Positions 26,943 through 34,509 are shown, counted from the first letter of the stretch. The stretch is 64,000 nucleotides of DNA from Ravibacter sp037191015 (GCA_037191015.1 JBBCKD010000010.1:372001-436000), one strand, 5' to 3'. A program made the numbers and translations. Notes: generated from the sequence alone by a model not told the origin.

Positions 26943-27079
26943 AAGCCCCGCAGGGGCGATACTCTCCATAACCGCGGGTGAAGCGTAGTGTAACCTGCGG
27001 CCACAGGTGCTGTCTCAGAGTACGTAAGCCCCGCAGGGGCGACACACCGTACTCGCAGAAGTGTCGTCCCTGCGGGACT
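26943..27079. repeat. palindromic intergenic repeat cluster (REP-like)
   Basis: AAGCCCCGCAGGGGCGA occurs at 26943-26959 and 27026-27042, and a near-complementary copy lies at 27064-27079. The second and third copies form a long imperfect hairpin (27028-27078, 16 of 18 positions paired). Between them CCGCGGGT and ACCTGCGG can also pair (about 26972-27001). Such GC-rich palindromes are common as dispersed intergenic repeats in this phylum. Whether this one is dispersed cannot be told from one window. Confidence 0.7.
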
Positions 27080-27130
27080 AGGCGTCCCCGACTCACGTCC
27101 GATGCACGCTTCATGGCCGCCGGTTCTCAG

Positions 27131-27163
27131 TTACTTGAAGTCGCAATTTGCGACTTCAAGTAA
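27131..27163. repeat. 33-nt near-perfect palindrome
   Basis: Two 16-bp arms, TTACTTGAAGTCGCAA (27131-27146) and its exact complement (27148-27163), are separated by one T. It would form a long cruciform or RNA hairpin. There is no T-run. It lies in the repeat-rich, gene-free region after dnaE2. Further small inverted repeats follow at about 27266-27280 and 27331-27355. Confidence 0.8.
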
Positions 27164-27381
27164 TCATGGGAATATATGTAGATCGCCTCGGTTGCTATAT
27201 GACTACAAACTGTCCGCTCTTCCCCGTCTTGGGACCGGGTCGCGCAGACGGTGGAAGCGCGATAGCGGGTTTTCGACCCGTCTCTGACTGACAAATCATC
27301 TGATCTCCGGTCCGGAGACCGGATGTCGCCCTCCCTTCGTCAGGAGACGAGGGAGAGCTGATTTTCAAAAAAAAATGATTA

Positions 27382-27416
27382 TTTGTTTGAAATTCACACA
27401 AGTTGTGATACCTTTA
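27382..27416 (+). promoter_or_regulatory. candidate promoter of the cassette gene
   Basis: TTTG at 27386-27389 (a second TTTG at 27382-27385), a 19-nt spacer, and TACCTTTA at 27409-27416 fit the Bacteroidota -33/-7 promoter with one mismatch. The start codon follows 6 nt later, so the transcript would have almost no leader. A small palindrome CACAA-G-TTGTG (27397-27407) lies between the two elements and could be an operator. Confidence 0.5.
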
Positions 27417-27421
27417 AGCCC

Positions 27422-27634
27422 ATGAAGAAATTCACCTCCGTAGCAGAGGCTTTTGATTGGTGGCTAAAAAATATCTACCCGACGTTGCCGGCAGAACAAA
27501 AAAAAGGAAAGTTGACGAATGCGTGGAGGAATTACACGTTTAAAAGAGGTATATCAGAGGCTAAGATGATTGAGATTCTGAAAGAGTTTGGTGAGGTATA
27601 CGTTAAAACGGAGGTTTTGTTCAAACCTAACTAA
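27422..27634 (+). CDS. small hypothetical protein inside the inverted-repeat cassette
   Basis: 70 residues from ATG 27422 (MKKFTSVAEAFDWWLKNIYP); an in-frame TTG at 27383 lies in the left inverted repeat and is unlikely. The protein is basic and probably helical, with a Trp-rich N-terminal helix, a loop LPAEQKKGKLTNAWRNYTFK and a second helical part EAKMIEILKEFGEV. Spacing of basic and aromatic residues would suit a DNA- or RNA-binding protein, but I do not recognise a family. It is the only gene between the two arms. Coding is supported by a well-placed promoter and an ordered amino-acid pattern. Confidence 0.6.
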   Translation: MKKFTSVAEAFDWWLKNIYPTLPAEQKKGKLTNAWRNYTFKRGISEAKMIEILKEFGEVYVKTEVLFKPN

Positions 27635-27689
27635 AATTTTTTTTGTCTTGAATTTGTGTGAATTTCAAACAAATCAATAAATAAAAAAA

Positions 27690-27764
27690 CACCCCGCAAT
27701 GCCTACGAAACAAAACCGGGGTGCATGTTCAACCGGGCTTACGCCCACTAAACTTTATAAAGTT
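27690..27764 (+). promoter_or_regulatory. multi-hairpin leader before a hypothetical gene
   Basis: Three consecutive inverted repeats end at the start codon 27765: CACCCCG (27690-27696) with CGGGGTG (27717-27723); GGGC-TTAC-GCCC (27735-27746); and the 14-bp palindrome AACTTTATAAAGTT (27751-27764), which abuts the ATG. An in-frame ATG at 27699 would place these inside the coding region. The density of pairing instead suggests a structured untranslated leader or a cis RNA element. Confidence 0.5.
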
Positions 27765-28121
27765 ATGCAAAATCTGCCAGAAGATTCCGATCGCAATCGG
27801 TTAAATCCGGAAAGTTCTTCTTCTCCATTCGCATCGGAAAAGACGATGCCTACCGAAAGCAACCAAACCACTGAAGTACTAAAGGAAGCCAGCAAAAGCT
27901 TCCACAACCTCGTCGGGCATCCGGAAATGCTGGAATCCTACGGTGAAAACCTGTGGGAGATGTTTGAAGACAGCCTTTCCGGCCGGGAAGAATTCGATCG
28001 TGACACCCTCTACGACCGGTGTATGCTGTACGACGCTCTCAGAAGGACTTTCAGAAGCCTGGCAAAAGTAAAGTGGCACCCAGGTTATGTCTTTTCAATT
28101 TCTTACGGTCCGGAATCTTAG
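27765..28121 (+). CDS. hypothetical protein next to dinD
   Basis: 118 residues from ATG 27765 (MQNLPEDSDRNRLNPESSSS); an in-frame ATG at 27699 would add 22 residues across a hairpin-rich stretch. The N-terminal 40 residues are polar and probably disordered. The rest is predicted helical: TTEVLKEASKSFHNLVGHPE, ENLWEMFEDSLSGREEFDRD and TLYDRCMLYDALRRTFRSLA, ending WHPGYVFSISYGPES. No signal peptide or membrane span. I do not recognise the family. It lies between the inverted-repeat cassette and dinD on the same strand. Confidence 0.65.
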   Translation: MQNLPEDSDRNRLNPESSSSPFASEKTMPTESNQTTEVLKEASKSFHNLVGHPEMLESYGENLWEMFEDSLSGREEFDRDTLYDRCMLYDALRRTFRSLAKVKWHPGYVFSISYGPES

Positions 28122-28277
28122 GGATAAGGACATGGCAGTGATCCGCAGTCAGTGAAGAAGCCCGAAGGCGATAGGATTATAGAATATGATCACATAACCG
28201 GATAGCAACCCCAAAGAGGTGGCACTTGCCATTTCTTTTTGCTATATTTACCTTGTACATACTAAACTTAGGTAAAC

Positions 28278-29117
28278 ATGAAAACCGAGGAAATAAAACA
28301 ACTCTTCAGCCAGTTTGAAGGCGCGTCCGCGGAACTGGAAGGTGTCGAATGCTGGAGCGCCAGGGATCTGCAGAAGCTGTTGGGCTATAGCAAATGGGAG
28401 AATTTTGAAAAAGTGGTCCAGAAGGCTAAGGATTCCTGCGGCAACGCTGGCGAGGAAATAGCGTATCATTTTCCTGACGTCAGGAAAACGATACCCATGC
28501 CGAAAGGCGCTGAAAAAGAAATAGATGACATTTTACTTACCCGGTATGCCTGCTATCTTATTGCCCAGAACGGCGACAGCCGCAAGCCCGAAATTGCCTT
28601 TGCCCAGAATTACTTCGCGGTGCAGACCCGCCGGGCTGAGGTCGTCGAACAGCGGTTTCTCGAATACGAACGCGTAAAGGCCCGGGAAAAGCTGAGCCAG
28701 ACTGAAAAGCAGCTTTCAGGCATACTGTTTGAAAGAGGCATTGATCAGCAGGGGTTTGCCACGATCAGGAGCAAAGGAGACCAGGCCCTGTTCCGCCTGA
28801 GCACCAGGGTGTTGAAAAAGAAAATGGGTATTCCCGACAGTCGCGCTGTTGCCGATTTTTTACCGACCATCAGTATTAAGGCTAAAGACCTGGCCGCTGA
28901 GATGACCGGTCTCAATGTGCAGATCAAAGATCTGGAAGGTCAGACCAAAATTGAAAAGGAGCATATCGACAATAACCAGGCGGTGCGAGATATGCTGACC
29001 CAACGGGGTATTATCCCCGAAAACCTTCCACCGGCGGAGGACGTCAAAAAACTGCAGCGGAAGCTGGAAGGCGAAGAGAAAAAGATATTGAAAGAGGCAA
29101 AGAAAGGAGGGAAGTAG
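28278..29117 (+). CDS. dinD: DNA-damage-inducible protein D
   Basis: The 279-residue protein matches DinD in length and pattern. A BRO-N-like N-terminal domain (ECWSARDLQKLLGYSKWENF, residues about 23-45) is followed by YHFPDVRKTIPMPKGAEKEI and LTRYACYLIAQNGDSRKPEI. A long charged helical C-terminus includes RRAEVVEQRFLEYERVKARE and GIDQQGFATIRSKGDQALF. Family knowledge: E. coli DinD is a LexA-regulated protein that inhibits RecA. Its place 1.5 kb after the imu/dnaE2 operon strengthens the view of a damage-response island. No copy of the S24 operator was found in front of it. Confidence 0.88.
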   Translation: MKTEEIKQLFSQFEGASAELEGVECWSARDLQKLLGYSKWENFEKVVQKAKDSCGNAGEEIAYHFPDVRKTIPMPKGAEKEIDDILLTRYACYLIAQNGDSRKPEIAFAQNYFAVQTRRAEVVEQRFLEYERVKAREKLSQTEKQLSGILFERGIDQQGFATIRSKGDQALFRLSTRVLKKKMGIPDSRAVADFLPTISIKAKDLAAEMTGLNVQIKDLEGQTKIEKEHIDNNQAVRDMLTQRGIIPENLPPAEDVKKLQRKLEGEEKKILKEAKKGGK

Positions 29118-29150
29118 GTTGTCATACCATTCCCTACGCAATAAGATCCC

Positions 29151-30875
29151 CTATTGACTTTTAATGATCCGTATGGTTTTTGACTCTTCACCCGCTACGG
29201 CCCGAAGCAGGTAAATACCTTCAGCCTGCGACCCGACATCGAAGACCTGCCGCTCCGTGGCCTGGGCGGCCGTCAGGGTACGCGTCTGGAGTTGTTTACC
29301 TTGCAGGTCGGTTAAGTAAAGCCAGACCGGCTGGTCGCCGTTTCCGTGGATCTCGACGACAATCGACTGCCGGACCGGGTTTCCCATTACGTTCAGCCGG
29401 AGGCCCTCCGATCCGCTGTTTTCCGCTGAGGTTAGGGAGACCGGAAACGAGCCGCCACACATCTGATACGCAAACAATTCACGACCGTGCGTGCCGTCGT
29501 CGGCCTTGAACAGAAGCTTATTCCCTACTACGGTTAACCATCGGGGGTTGGCGTCGCTATCCGGATTGACTTCTTTAACAAGTTTGGTGCCTGCCGCTGT
29601 GCCGTCGGTGACCCACAATTCCCGGCCATGAACAAAGTCATTTGCCGAAAAATAAAGTTTACCGTCTTTTGCAGCAAAGCTTGCGGGCCGGGACCCACGG
29701 TCGAGGGAATTGCCTCCGTCCAGGACCGTGCTGATATTTTTGACCATTACAGTGCCTGCCGCAGTTCCGTCTGATCGCCAGAGCTCTAGTCCATGCACCC
29801 CGTCATCCGCGCCAAAAAACAGCATCTTGTTCAGCGTGCCATACTCGATCATCGCATAATTGTTCGGATTGGCTTTCAGTAAAATCGTCCCGGCTGCCGT
29901 GCCGTCCGATTTCCATAAGTCCAAACCGGGCCCATGGAAGTATACCGTGGAACCTATTGCATACATCGTGGTAGGCGCTCCAATTGACGTTGTCGAAGGA
30001 TGTAAGTCTTTCACCATCGACGTTCCTGCGGGTGTCCCATCGGACTTCCAGAGCGCGGAACCGTGCACGCCGTCGTTGGCGGAGAAAAAGATCGACGTTG
30101 ACGCGACCGTAAGCCTGCACACTTCATCAACCCCGTTTGGATTAATGTCTTTCAAACGGTGGGTCCCCCAGGGGGTGCCATCAGATCGCAGCAACTCACC
30201 TCTATAAATAAAATAATAAACGCCATTCAGCACGACGGGCTTATCGTTTACCGGACCCACCCATATCGAAACGGGAGTACCGTCCAGGTATTTAACGGGA
30301 ACGGTGCCGGCGCTTGTACCGTCCGACTTGTGGAGCACATAATTCTTGATCCCGTCATCGGTAATGTCGGCAGCCAGAAAAAGAGTTCCGTTTACATTTC
30401 GAAGACAGGTCGGTGGGTTGCTGATCGTATTTCCGGGCATCAGATCCTTCACCATGTAGGTGCTGGCCTGTGTTCCGTCTGATCGCCAGAGCGCCGGCCC
30501 CGTAGCGGGGGCGGTCGCCACAAAAAAGAGGATATTGCCCACTTGGGTGAATCCTGTCGGGTTTGAATCCCCACCCTGGAAAATAGTCTTGAACAGTTTG
30601 GTATTGGCCGGGGTACCATCGGTTTTCCAGAGTTGTACACCGCTGCCCGGCCCGGCCGTCGCCCCGAAATACAACGCTCCGTTAAACTCCCCCATATAGG
30701 CGTTGTCGTCGTAGTCGGCATGCAATGCAAATTGATCATTTAAAGCATGGCCATTGGGATTAATGTCTTTGACCAGCTTTACGCAGGGATACGGATCAGG
30801 CGCGGAGACTACCGGCAGGTTTGGAGACGAGCCCGCTATTAAGAGCAAGACTGTCAACAGTATAAGAGATTTCAT
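29151..30875 (-). CDS. secreted ELWxxDGTxxGT-repeat protein with T9SS sorting domain
   Basis: The 574-residue protein has a signal peptide (SLILLTVLLLIAGSSP). Residues about 35-490 are built of roughly ten repeats with the core LW(K/R)SDGTxAGTxxVKD, for example GSALWKSDGTPAGTSMVKDL and GLELWRSDGTAAGTVMVKNI, likely forming a beta-propeller or related solenoid. The last 75 residues (LRLNVMGNPVRQSIVVEIHG, ending KTIRIIKSQ) are a type A T9SS C-terminal sorting domain, which predicts export and cell-surface attachment or release. It converges with dinD. The function of such repeat proteins is not established. Confidence 0.88.
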   Translation of the reverse strand: MKSLILLTVLLLIAGSSPNLPVVSAPDPYPCVKLVKDINPNGHALNDQFALHADYDDNAYMGEFNGALYFGATAGPGSGVQLWKTDGTPANTKLFKTIFQGGDSNPTGFTQVGNILFFVATAPATGPALWRSDGTQASTYMVKDLMPGNTISNPPTCLRNVNGTLFLAADITDDGIKNYVLHKSDGTSAGTVPVKYLDGTPVSIWVGPVNDKPVVLNGVYYFIYRGELLRSDGTPWGTHRLKDINPNGVDEVCRLTVASTSIFFSANDGVHGSALWKSDGTPAGTSMVKDLHPSTTSIGAPTTMYAIGSTVYFHGPGLDLWKSDGTAAGTILLKANPNNYAMIEYGTLNKMLFFGADDGVHGLELWRSDGTAAGTVMVKNISTVLDGGNSLDRGSRPASFAAKDGKLYFSANDFVHGRELWVTDGTAAGTKLVKEVNPDSDANPRWLTVVGNKLLFKADDGTHGRELFAYQMCGGSFPVSLTSAENSGSEGLRLNVMGNPVRQSIVVEIHGNGDQPVWLYLTDLQGKQLQTRTLTAAQATERQVFDVGSQAEGIYLLRAVAGEESKTIRIIKSQ

Positions 30876-31081
30876 AGCGGTGATGGGTTTGTTTTTTTGC
30901 CCGGGTTTAGAACGTGGTTATGAAGGTGCAAGTTAGGCAGGGCGCCTGCTTCCCGTCAATAACCGTTAAGGGTATTCGGAGAAGTATTGAGTGAACGGCG
31001 GTGGTATTGGTATTTTCAGTATAATCGGCTGAAATTCAGAAAGTAGGAAAGAATTAGCATGATTTTCTCCGTTTGCTAAAA

Positions 31082-31969
31082 ATGAAATCCATGAATTTGT
31101 CCGTTTCGGATTTGTCTTTATATTTGATCACTATCAAACGTCGGATTTCCGTGGAGACAAGCGAATCGTCGGGCCAGGTCGGCATCGGTTTTCACGCCAG
31201 GCTTGTGGAAATGTGGCGTGAGTACACACGCGAGGCGGAGTTTCCGGGGATGGCTGACAAATATGCTGAAATCTCCCGATTGCTGGGCCGGTATGCAGAG
31301 ATCAATCATCATACCGTATCGATCTACAACACGAAAAGCCAGGAAGTTTATTACATGAGCGACAACTACCTGAAGATGACCGGCTACAGCTGCTCTGAAA
31401 AGGATTATAAGCGCTGGGCGACGTTGTACTGGATGCGCGATCTGCCTGTTGCACAGAGCTTGTTTTTTTTGCAGATGTCCTGGTTTTACCGAACGGTTGT
31501 TAAATCAAAGCTCAGCGAGAGCCAGGGGGGCTTTACGTTTTACCTGCATAACCTGATGCTGCATCCGCCGGGATCTTATCGTCATCATTTCAGCATCACC
31601 GGCGATTCGCTGGAGATTACGCGCGACGGGAGCGTATTGGTGATGCTTACCATCAAAAAAGATATCGCGGGTTTAATCAAGCCGGATAGCTGCTGGTGGG
31701 CAGAGTATCACATCAATAGTCAGCATACGTACCATTTTCATGAAAATGAGCGAAAATTTCAGAGAGGCAGCATACTTTCGGTGCGCGAAAGAGAAATCCT
31801 CCTAATGATACGGGAGGGAATGTCCACGAAGCAGATCTCCGAAAAGCTGTTTATAAGCCCTCATACGGTAGACAAGCATCGTAAAAATATGTTGGAAAAG
31901 ACAGGAGCCAGGAATCTAAGCGCGCTGATACAGATCTGTGAAGCGGCGGAGATTATTTTTATCAATTAA
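31082..31969 (+). CDS. LuxR-type transcriptional regulator with PAS-like sensory region
   Basis: About 295 residues from ATG 31082; an in-frame TTG lies at 31073 and a second ATG at 31091. The C-terminal LuxR helix-turn-helix is clear: LSVREREILLMIREGMSTKQ, then ISEKLFISPHTVDKHRKNML. The N-terminal 210 residues include a PAS-like stretch (VSIYNTKSQEVYYMSDNYLK) and aromatic segments. There is no receiver domain. It lies directly upstream of the promoter and response regulator that open the exopolysaccharide cluster, so it may control that cluster; this is inference from position. Confidence 0.85.
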   Translation: MKSMNLSVSDLSLYLITIKRRISVETSESSGQVGIGFHARLVEMWREYTREAEFPGMADKYAEISRLLGRYAEINHHTVSIYNTKSQEVYYMSDNYLKMTGYSCSEKDYKRWATLYWMRDLPVAQSLFFLQMSWFYRTVVKSKLSESQGGFTFYLHNLMLHPPGSYRHHFSITGDSLEITRDGSVLVMLTIKKDIAGLIKPDSCWWAEYHINSQHTYHFHENERKFQRGSILSVREREILLMIREGMSTKQISEKLFISPHTVDKHRKNMLEKTGARNLSALIQICEAAEIIFIN

Positions 31970-32100
31970 TGAGGGATTTACCTGTGGCTGTAAGGCGTTA
32001 TCAGGGAAAGGGATTCTTTCAACAGTTTTTGGGAAGACCCAAAGGGGATTATCCCCGAAAACCAGCCAAGAGAATATTTTTCACCTTTTCTCGTAATTAC

Positions 32101-32133
32101 TTTGGAATATACTATCAACTGAATATATTTTTG
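32101..32133 (+). promoter_or_regulatory. strong candidate promoter for the exopolysaccharide cluster
   Basis: TTTG (32101-32104), a 21-nt spacer and TATTTTTG (32126-32133) match the Bacteroidota promoter consensus exactly. Transcription from about 32140 would give a leader of about 125 nt before the response regulator. That leader contains TCAACGTTAT (32221-32230), a relative of the motif seen before other genes in the cluster. The 295 bp between the LuxR gene and the response regulator hold no convincing gene. Confidence 0.7.
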
Positions 32134-32264
32134 CCTGCACTATCAACAACGGAGCTTAAGCCGGGACAAACTTGCGGAGTGACCCACAGAAAACCGGATT
32201 TGCCCGTCCATTTTTAGTTATCAACGTTATTGGAAATCGATTCTCAGGGATCGGAACTTAAATC

Positions 32265-32657
32265 ATGTGTTCAGCACGCGCTAAAAAAAATCTTCTGATC
32301 ATGGACGATGAGCAGGGGATTCGGAAAATACTGGAACACTTTCTGAAGGATGAATTCCAGGTGGTCATCAAAGACGATGGACTGGAAGGAATGCAATGGC
32401 TGGAAGATGGAAATGTCGCAGACCTGGTCATTGCAGATCTGAATATGCCGAACCTGGATGGGAAAGAATTCCTGAAACAGCTCAGGGCTAGTAATATGTA
32501 TTCGGATATCCCGGTTATTATCTTGTCCGGTTCGGACGACAGCAAAGAAAGAATTCAATGCCTGAATGCCGGAGCGGACGACTTTATGATCAAGCCTTTT
32601 AATCCTATGGAGGTATTGGCGAAAATCAATGCCATACTCAGAAGGACCCAACGCTGA
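32265..32657 (+). CDS. single-domain response regulator
   Basis: The 130-residue protein is a stand-alone receiver domain with all key residues: acidic pair Asp14-Asp15 (IMDDEQ), phosphoacceptor Asp58 (VIADLNMPNLDG), Ser88 (ILSGSDD) and Lys110 (MIKPFNP). There is no output domain. It ends 9 bp before a sugar transferase whose own N-terminus is a degenerate receiver, so the two proteins may interact. The likely input is a histidine kinase; a hybrid kinase is encoded at 46833-49439. Role: probable phosphorylation-dependent control of exopolysaccharide initiation. Confidence 0.93.
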   Translation: MCSARAKKNLLIMDDEQGIRKILEHFLKDEFQVVIKDDGLEGMQWLEDGNVADLVIADLNMPNLDGKEFLKQLRASNMYSDIPVIILSGSDDSKERIQCLNAGADDFMIKPFNPMEVLAKINAILRRTQR

Positions 32658-32666
32658 CCGGAAAAT

Positions 32667-33878
32667 ATGGAAGAGGTCAACATGCTGGCAACATCTTCTC
32701 CCGGAGCGCATTCGCCGAAAGGAGTGGGTATCACTTTCCTGTATCATGATTATGAACAGTGCCTGCTGGTGTCCGCAAAGCTGGATGACGCTCTGGAGAT
32801 CAATTATTGTTACGGCATGCAGGAAACGCTGGAGGTTATCTATTCAGGCGGCAACGTAGACGTGATCCTGGCCGATGAAAGGAACGGAGGCTGGGATTTG
32901 CTGGTTAATCTGCGCCAAAGCAGCCATTTCAGCGATATCCCGTTTATTATCCTGGTTGAACAGCTCACTCCCGGCAATATCAGGCGTGCACGGGAGTTGA
33001 AAGCAAGCGACATCTTTCAGACTGATATGAGTAAAGGAGATCTCGGTCTGAGGGTAAATTATTTAGCCGGACAGAAGAGGAGACTGGCGGGAAGCGTTGC
33101 CCGAAAGCTGGAACATCTGCGCTTTAAAACTCCTTTGTGGAAGCGGGTATTCGATATAACAATTGTCGGGGCGGCCATGATCGGGCTTATCCCCATTTAC
33201 CTGATCGTCGGGCTCGTCATACGGCTAGATTCTCAGGGGCCTGTTTTTTATAAATCCCGGCGGGTAGGCAGCGGATACCGGATTTTCGATCTTTATAAAT
33301 TTCGGACGATGCGGGTGGATGCAGACAAGCTCATTAAGGATATGAGCGCGTTCAATACCTATAATAAAAAAAATGGTGATCCCGAAAGCGGCGACCTGGT
33401 TTCGCTATGCGCCGACTGCAGGGCTCTGGGGTTGTCCCAATGTGAGCAAATGCTGTTCCTGGATGGCAGGCAGATTTGTGAAAGGGTATACCACCGGCAG
33501 AAGGAGAATGAAGTAGCTTTTATGAAATTCCAGAATGATCCGCGGATAACCAGGGTGGGAACATTCCTGAGGAATACCAGTCTTGACGAAATTCCGCAGT
33601 TCATTAACATTCTGAAAGGCGATATGTCGCTGGTGGGCAATCGTCCGCTGCCCCTTTACGAAGCGGAAAAGCTGACAACAGATGACAAGATTATGCGCTT
33701 CGCCGGGCCGGCGGGTCTGACGGGGCTGTGGCAGGTAACCAAGCGCGGAAAAAAAGAAATGTCGGAGGAAGAACGGATTCGGCTGGATGTGGAGTACGCC
33801 AGGAATTGTTCTTTCTGGATGGACTTAAAGATCATATTCAAAACATTCCCGGCTTTATTTCAATCGGAGAACGTATGA
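32667..33878 (+). CDS. sugar transferase fused to a degenerate receiver domain
   Basis: 403 residues. Residues about 18-135 follow the fold pattern of a receiver domain (VDVILADERNGGWDLLVNLR; FSDIPFIILVEQL). Asp70 is kept, but the acidic pair and the lysine are missing. A membrane helix (about 162-184) leads into a bacterial sugar transferase domain with YKSRRVGSGYRIFDLYKFRT, DPRITRVGTFLRNTSLDEIP and LVGNRPLPLYEAE. This is the WbaP/WcaJ-type phosphoglycosyl transferase that loads the first sugar on undecaprenyl phosphate. A cysteine-rich insert (Cys248, 251, 259, 271) is also present. Most homologues carry membrane helices or a CoA-binding-like domain instead of a receiver. Confidence 0.92.
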   Translation: MEEVNMLATSSPGAHSPKGVGITFLYHDYEQCLLVSAKLDDALEINYCYGMQETLEVIYSGGNVDVILADERNGGWDLLVNLRQSSHFSDIPFIILVEQLTPGNIRRARELKASDIFQTDMSKGDLGLRVNYLAGQKRRLAGSVARKLEHLRFKTPLWKRVFDITIVGAAMIGLIPIYLIVGLVIRLDSQGPVFYKSRRVGSGYRIFDLYKFRTMRVDADKLIKDMSAFNTYNKKNGDPESGDLVSLCADCRALGLSQCEQMLFLDGRQICERVYHRQKENEVAFMKFQNDPRITRVGTFLRNTSLDEIPQFINILKGDMSLVGNRPLPLYEAEKLTTDDKIMRFAGPAGLTGLWQVTKRGKKEMSEEERIRLDVEYARNCSFWMDLKIIFKTFPALFQSENV

Positions 33879-33894
33879 GAAAAACGACGAAACG

Positions 33895-34509
33895 CTATAT
33901 GCGGATCCAGGTACCCGATCCGGTATCGTACCGCTTCACCAGCCGGGCCGGGTTGCCGGCTACCACCGAAAAGGGAGGTACATCTTTCGTGACCACCGAC
34001 CCGGCGGCGACTACGGCATGTTTCCCGACGGTGACTCCGCTGGTAATCACCGCATTGGCGCCGATCCAGCAGTCGTCTTCGATCACAACGGGCTTCACCG
34101 ATACGCCCTGGCGGCTGACGGGTAACTCCGGATCGGTATAATTGTGATTTAAACCGCTGATCACCACATGCTGAGCCATAATAACATTATTGCCGATTGT
34201 AACCGGGCCGATTACGACGTTGCTCATACCGATGAGGCTGTGCTCGCCTATTGCCACATTCCCTACTCCGTTATTGATGGTGCAGAAATCTTCTATAACC
34301 GAATAGGCGCCTATCCTGAAATCGTTGAAGGGCAGGATGTCCATCCGGGTACGGCGGCGGATAATGGCATGGCGGCCCTTATGGTGAAAAAAGGGATTGA
34401 GAAACCACGTTACCCACAACCTGGGGCGGGCTTCATTCCTCGGGATCAATAAAAAATGTATCCACTTTTTGAGCGTAGGCTTGCTTTTGATCAGGTCAGA
34501 AAAAGACAT
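33895..34509 (-). CDS. hexapeptide-repeat acyltransferase (WcaF/WbbJ-like)
   Basis: The 204-residue protein has left-handed beta-helix repeats from residue about 75 on: FCTINNGVGNVAIGEHSLIG, GPVTIGNNVIMAQHVVISG, VIEDDCWIGANAVITSGVTV and GKHAVVAAGSVVTKDVPPFS, ending VVAGNPARLVKRY. The catalytic His is likely in GLNHNYTDPELPVSRQG. These enzymes transfer acetyl or similar groups to sugars. It is encoded against the direction of the surrounding cluster, ending 16 bp from the sugar transferase gene, and has CTCAACGTTT directly before its start codon. It would decorate the exopolysaccharide. Confidence 0.9.
   Translation of the reverse strand: MSFSDLIKSKPTLKKWIHFLLIPRNEARPRLWVTWFLNPFFHHKGRHAIIRRRTRMDILPFNDFRIGAYSVIEDFCTINNGVGNVAIGEHSLIGMSNVVIGPVTIGNNVIMAQHVVISGLNHNYTDPELPVSRQGVSVKPVVIEDDCWIGANAVITSGVTVGKHAVVAAGSVVTKDVPPFSVVAGNPARLVKRYDTGSGTWIRI

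Larger units (their letters stand above)
27381..27674. repeat. 294-bp cassette bounded by a perfect 21-bp inverted repeat
   Basis: The 21 bases at 27381-27401 (beginning ATTTGTTTGAAATTC) are the exact reverse complement of 27654-27674. Pairing stops abruptly on both sides. The enclosed 252 bp hold one small gene, and the left arm contains that gene's probable -33 element. No target-site duplication is obvious next to the arms. It could be a miniature mobile or invertible element, or an operator pair; the sequence alone does not decide. Confidence 0.75.

Noticed and set aside
26855..27079. CRISPR array
   Set aside because: Repeats are only two to three copies, palindromic or directly adjacent, with no regular spacers and no cas genes.
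26978..27287. Short frames of about 60 codons in the repeat-rich gap
   Set aside because: They consist mostly of translated palindromes and have no coding pattern or promoter of their own.
27690..28121. Retron-type element suggested by the hairpin-rich leader
   Set aside because: No reverse transcriptase gene is nearby; the next genes are a small helical protein and dinD.
29151..30875. Toxin-type (RTX or Rhs) repeat protein
   Set aside because: The repeats are ELWxxDGTxxGT, not RTX nonapeptides or YD repeats, and the protein ends in a T9SS sorting domain.
31969..32217. 82-codon frame starting at the stop codon of the LuxR gene
   Set aside because: No domain pattern, and it runs across the strong promoter at 32101-32133; more likely a chance frame.
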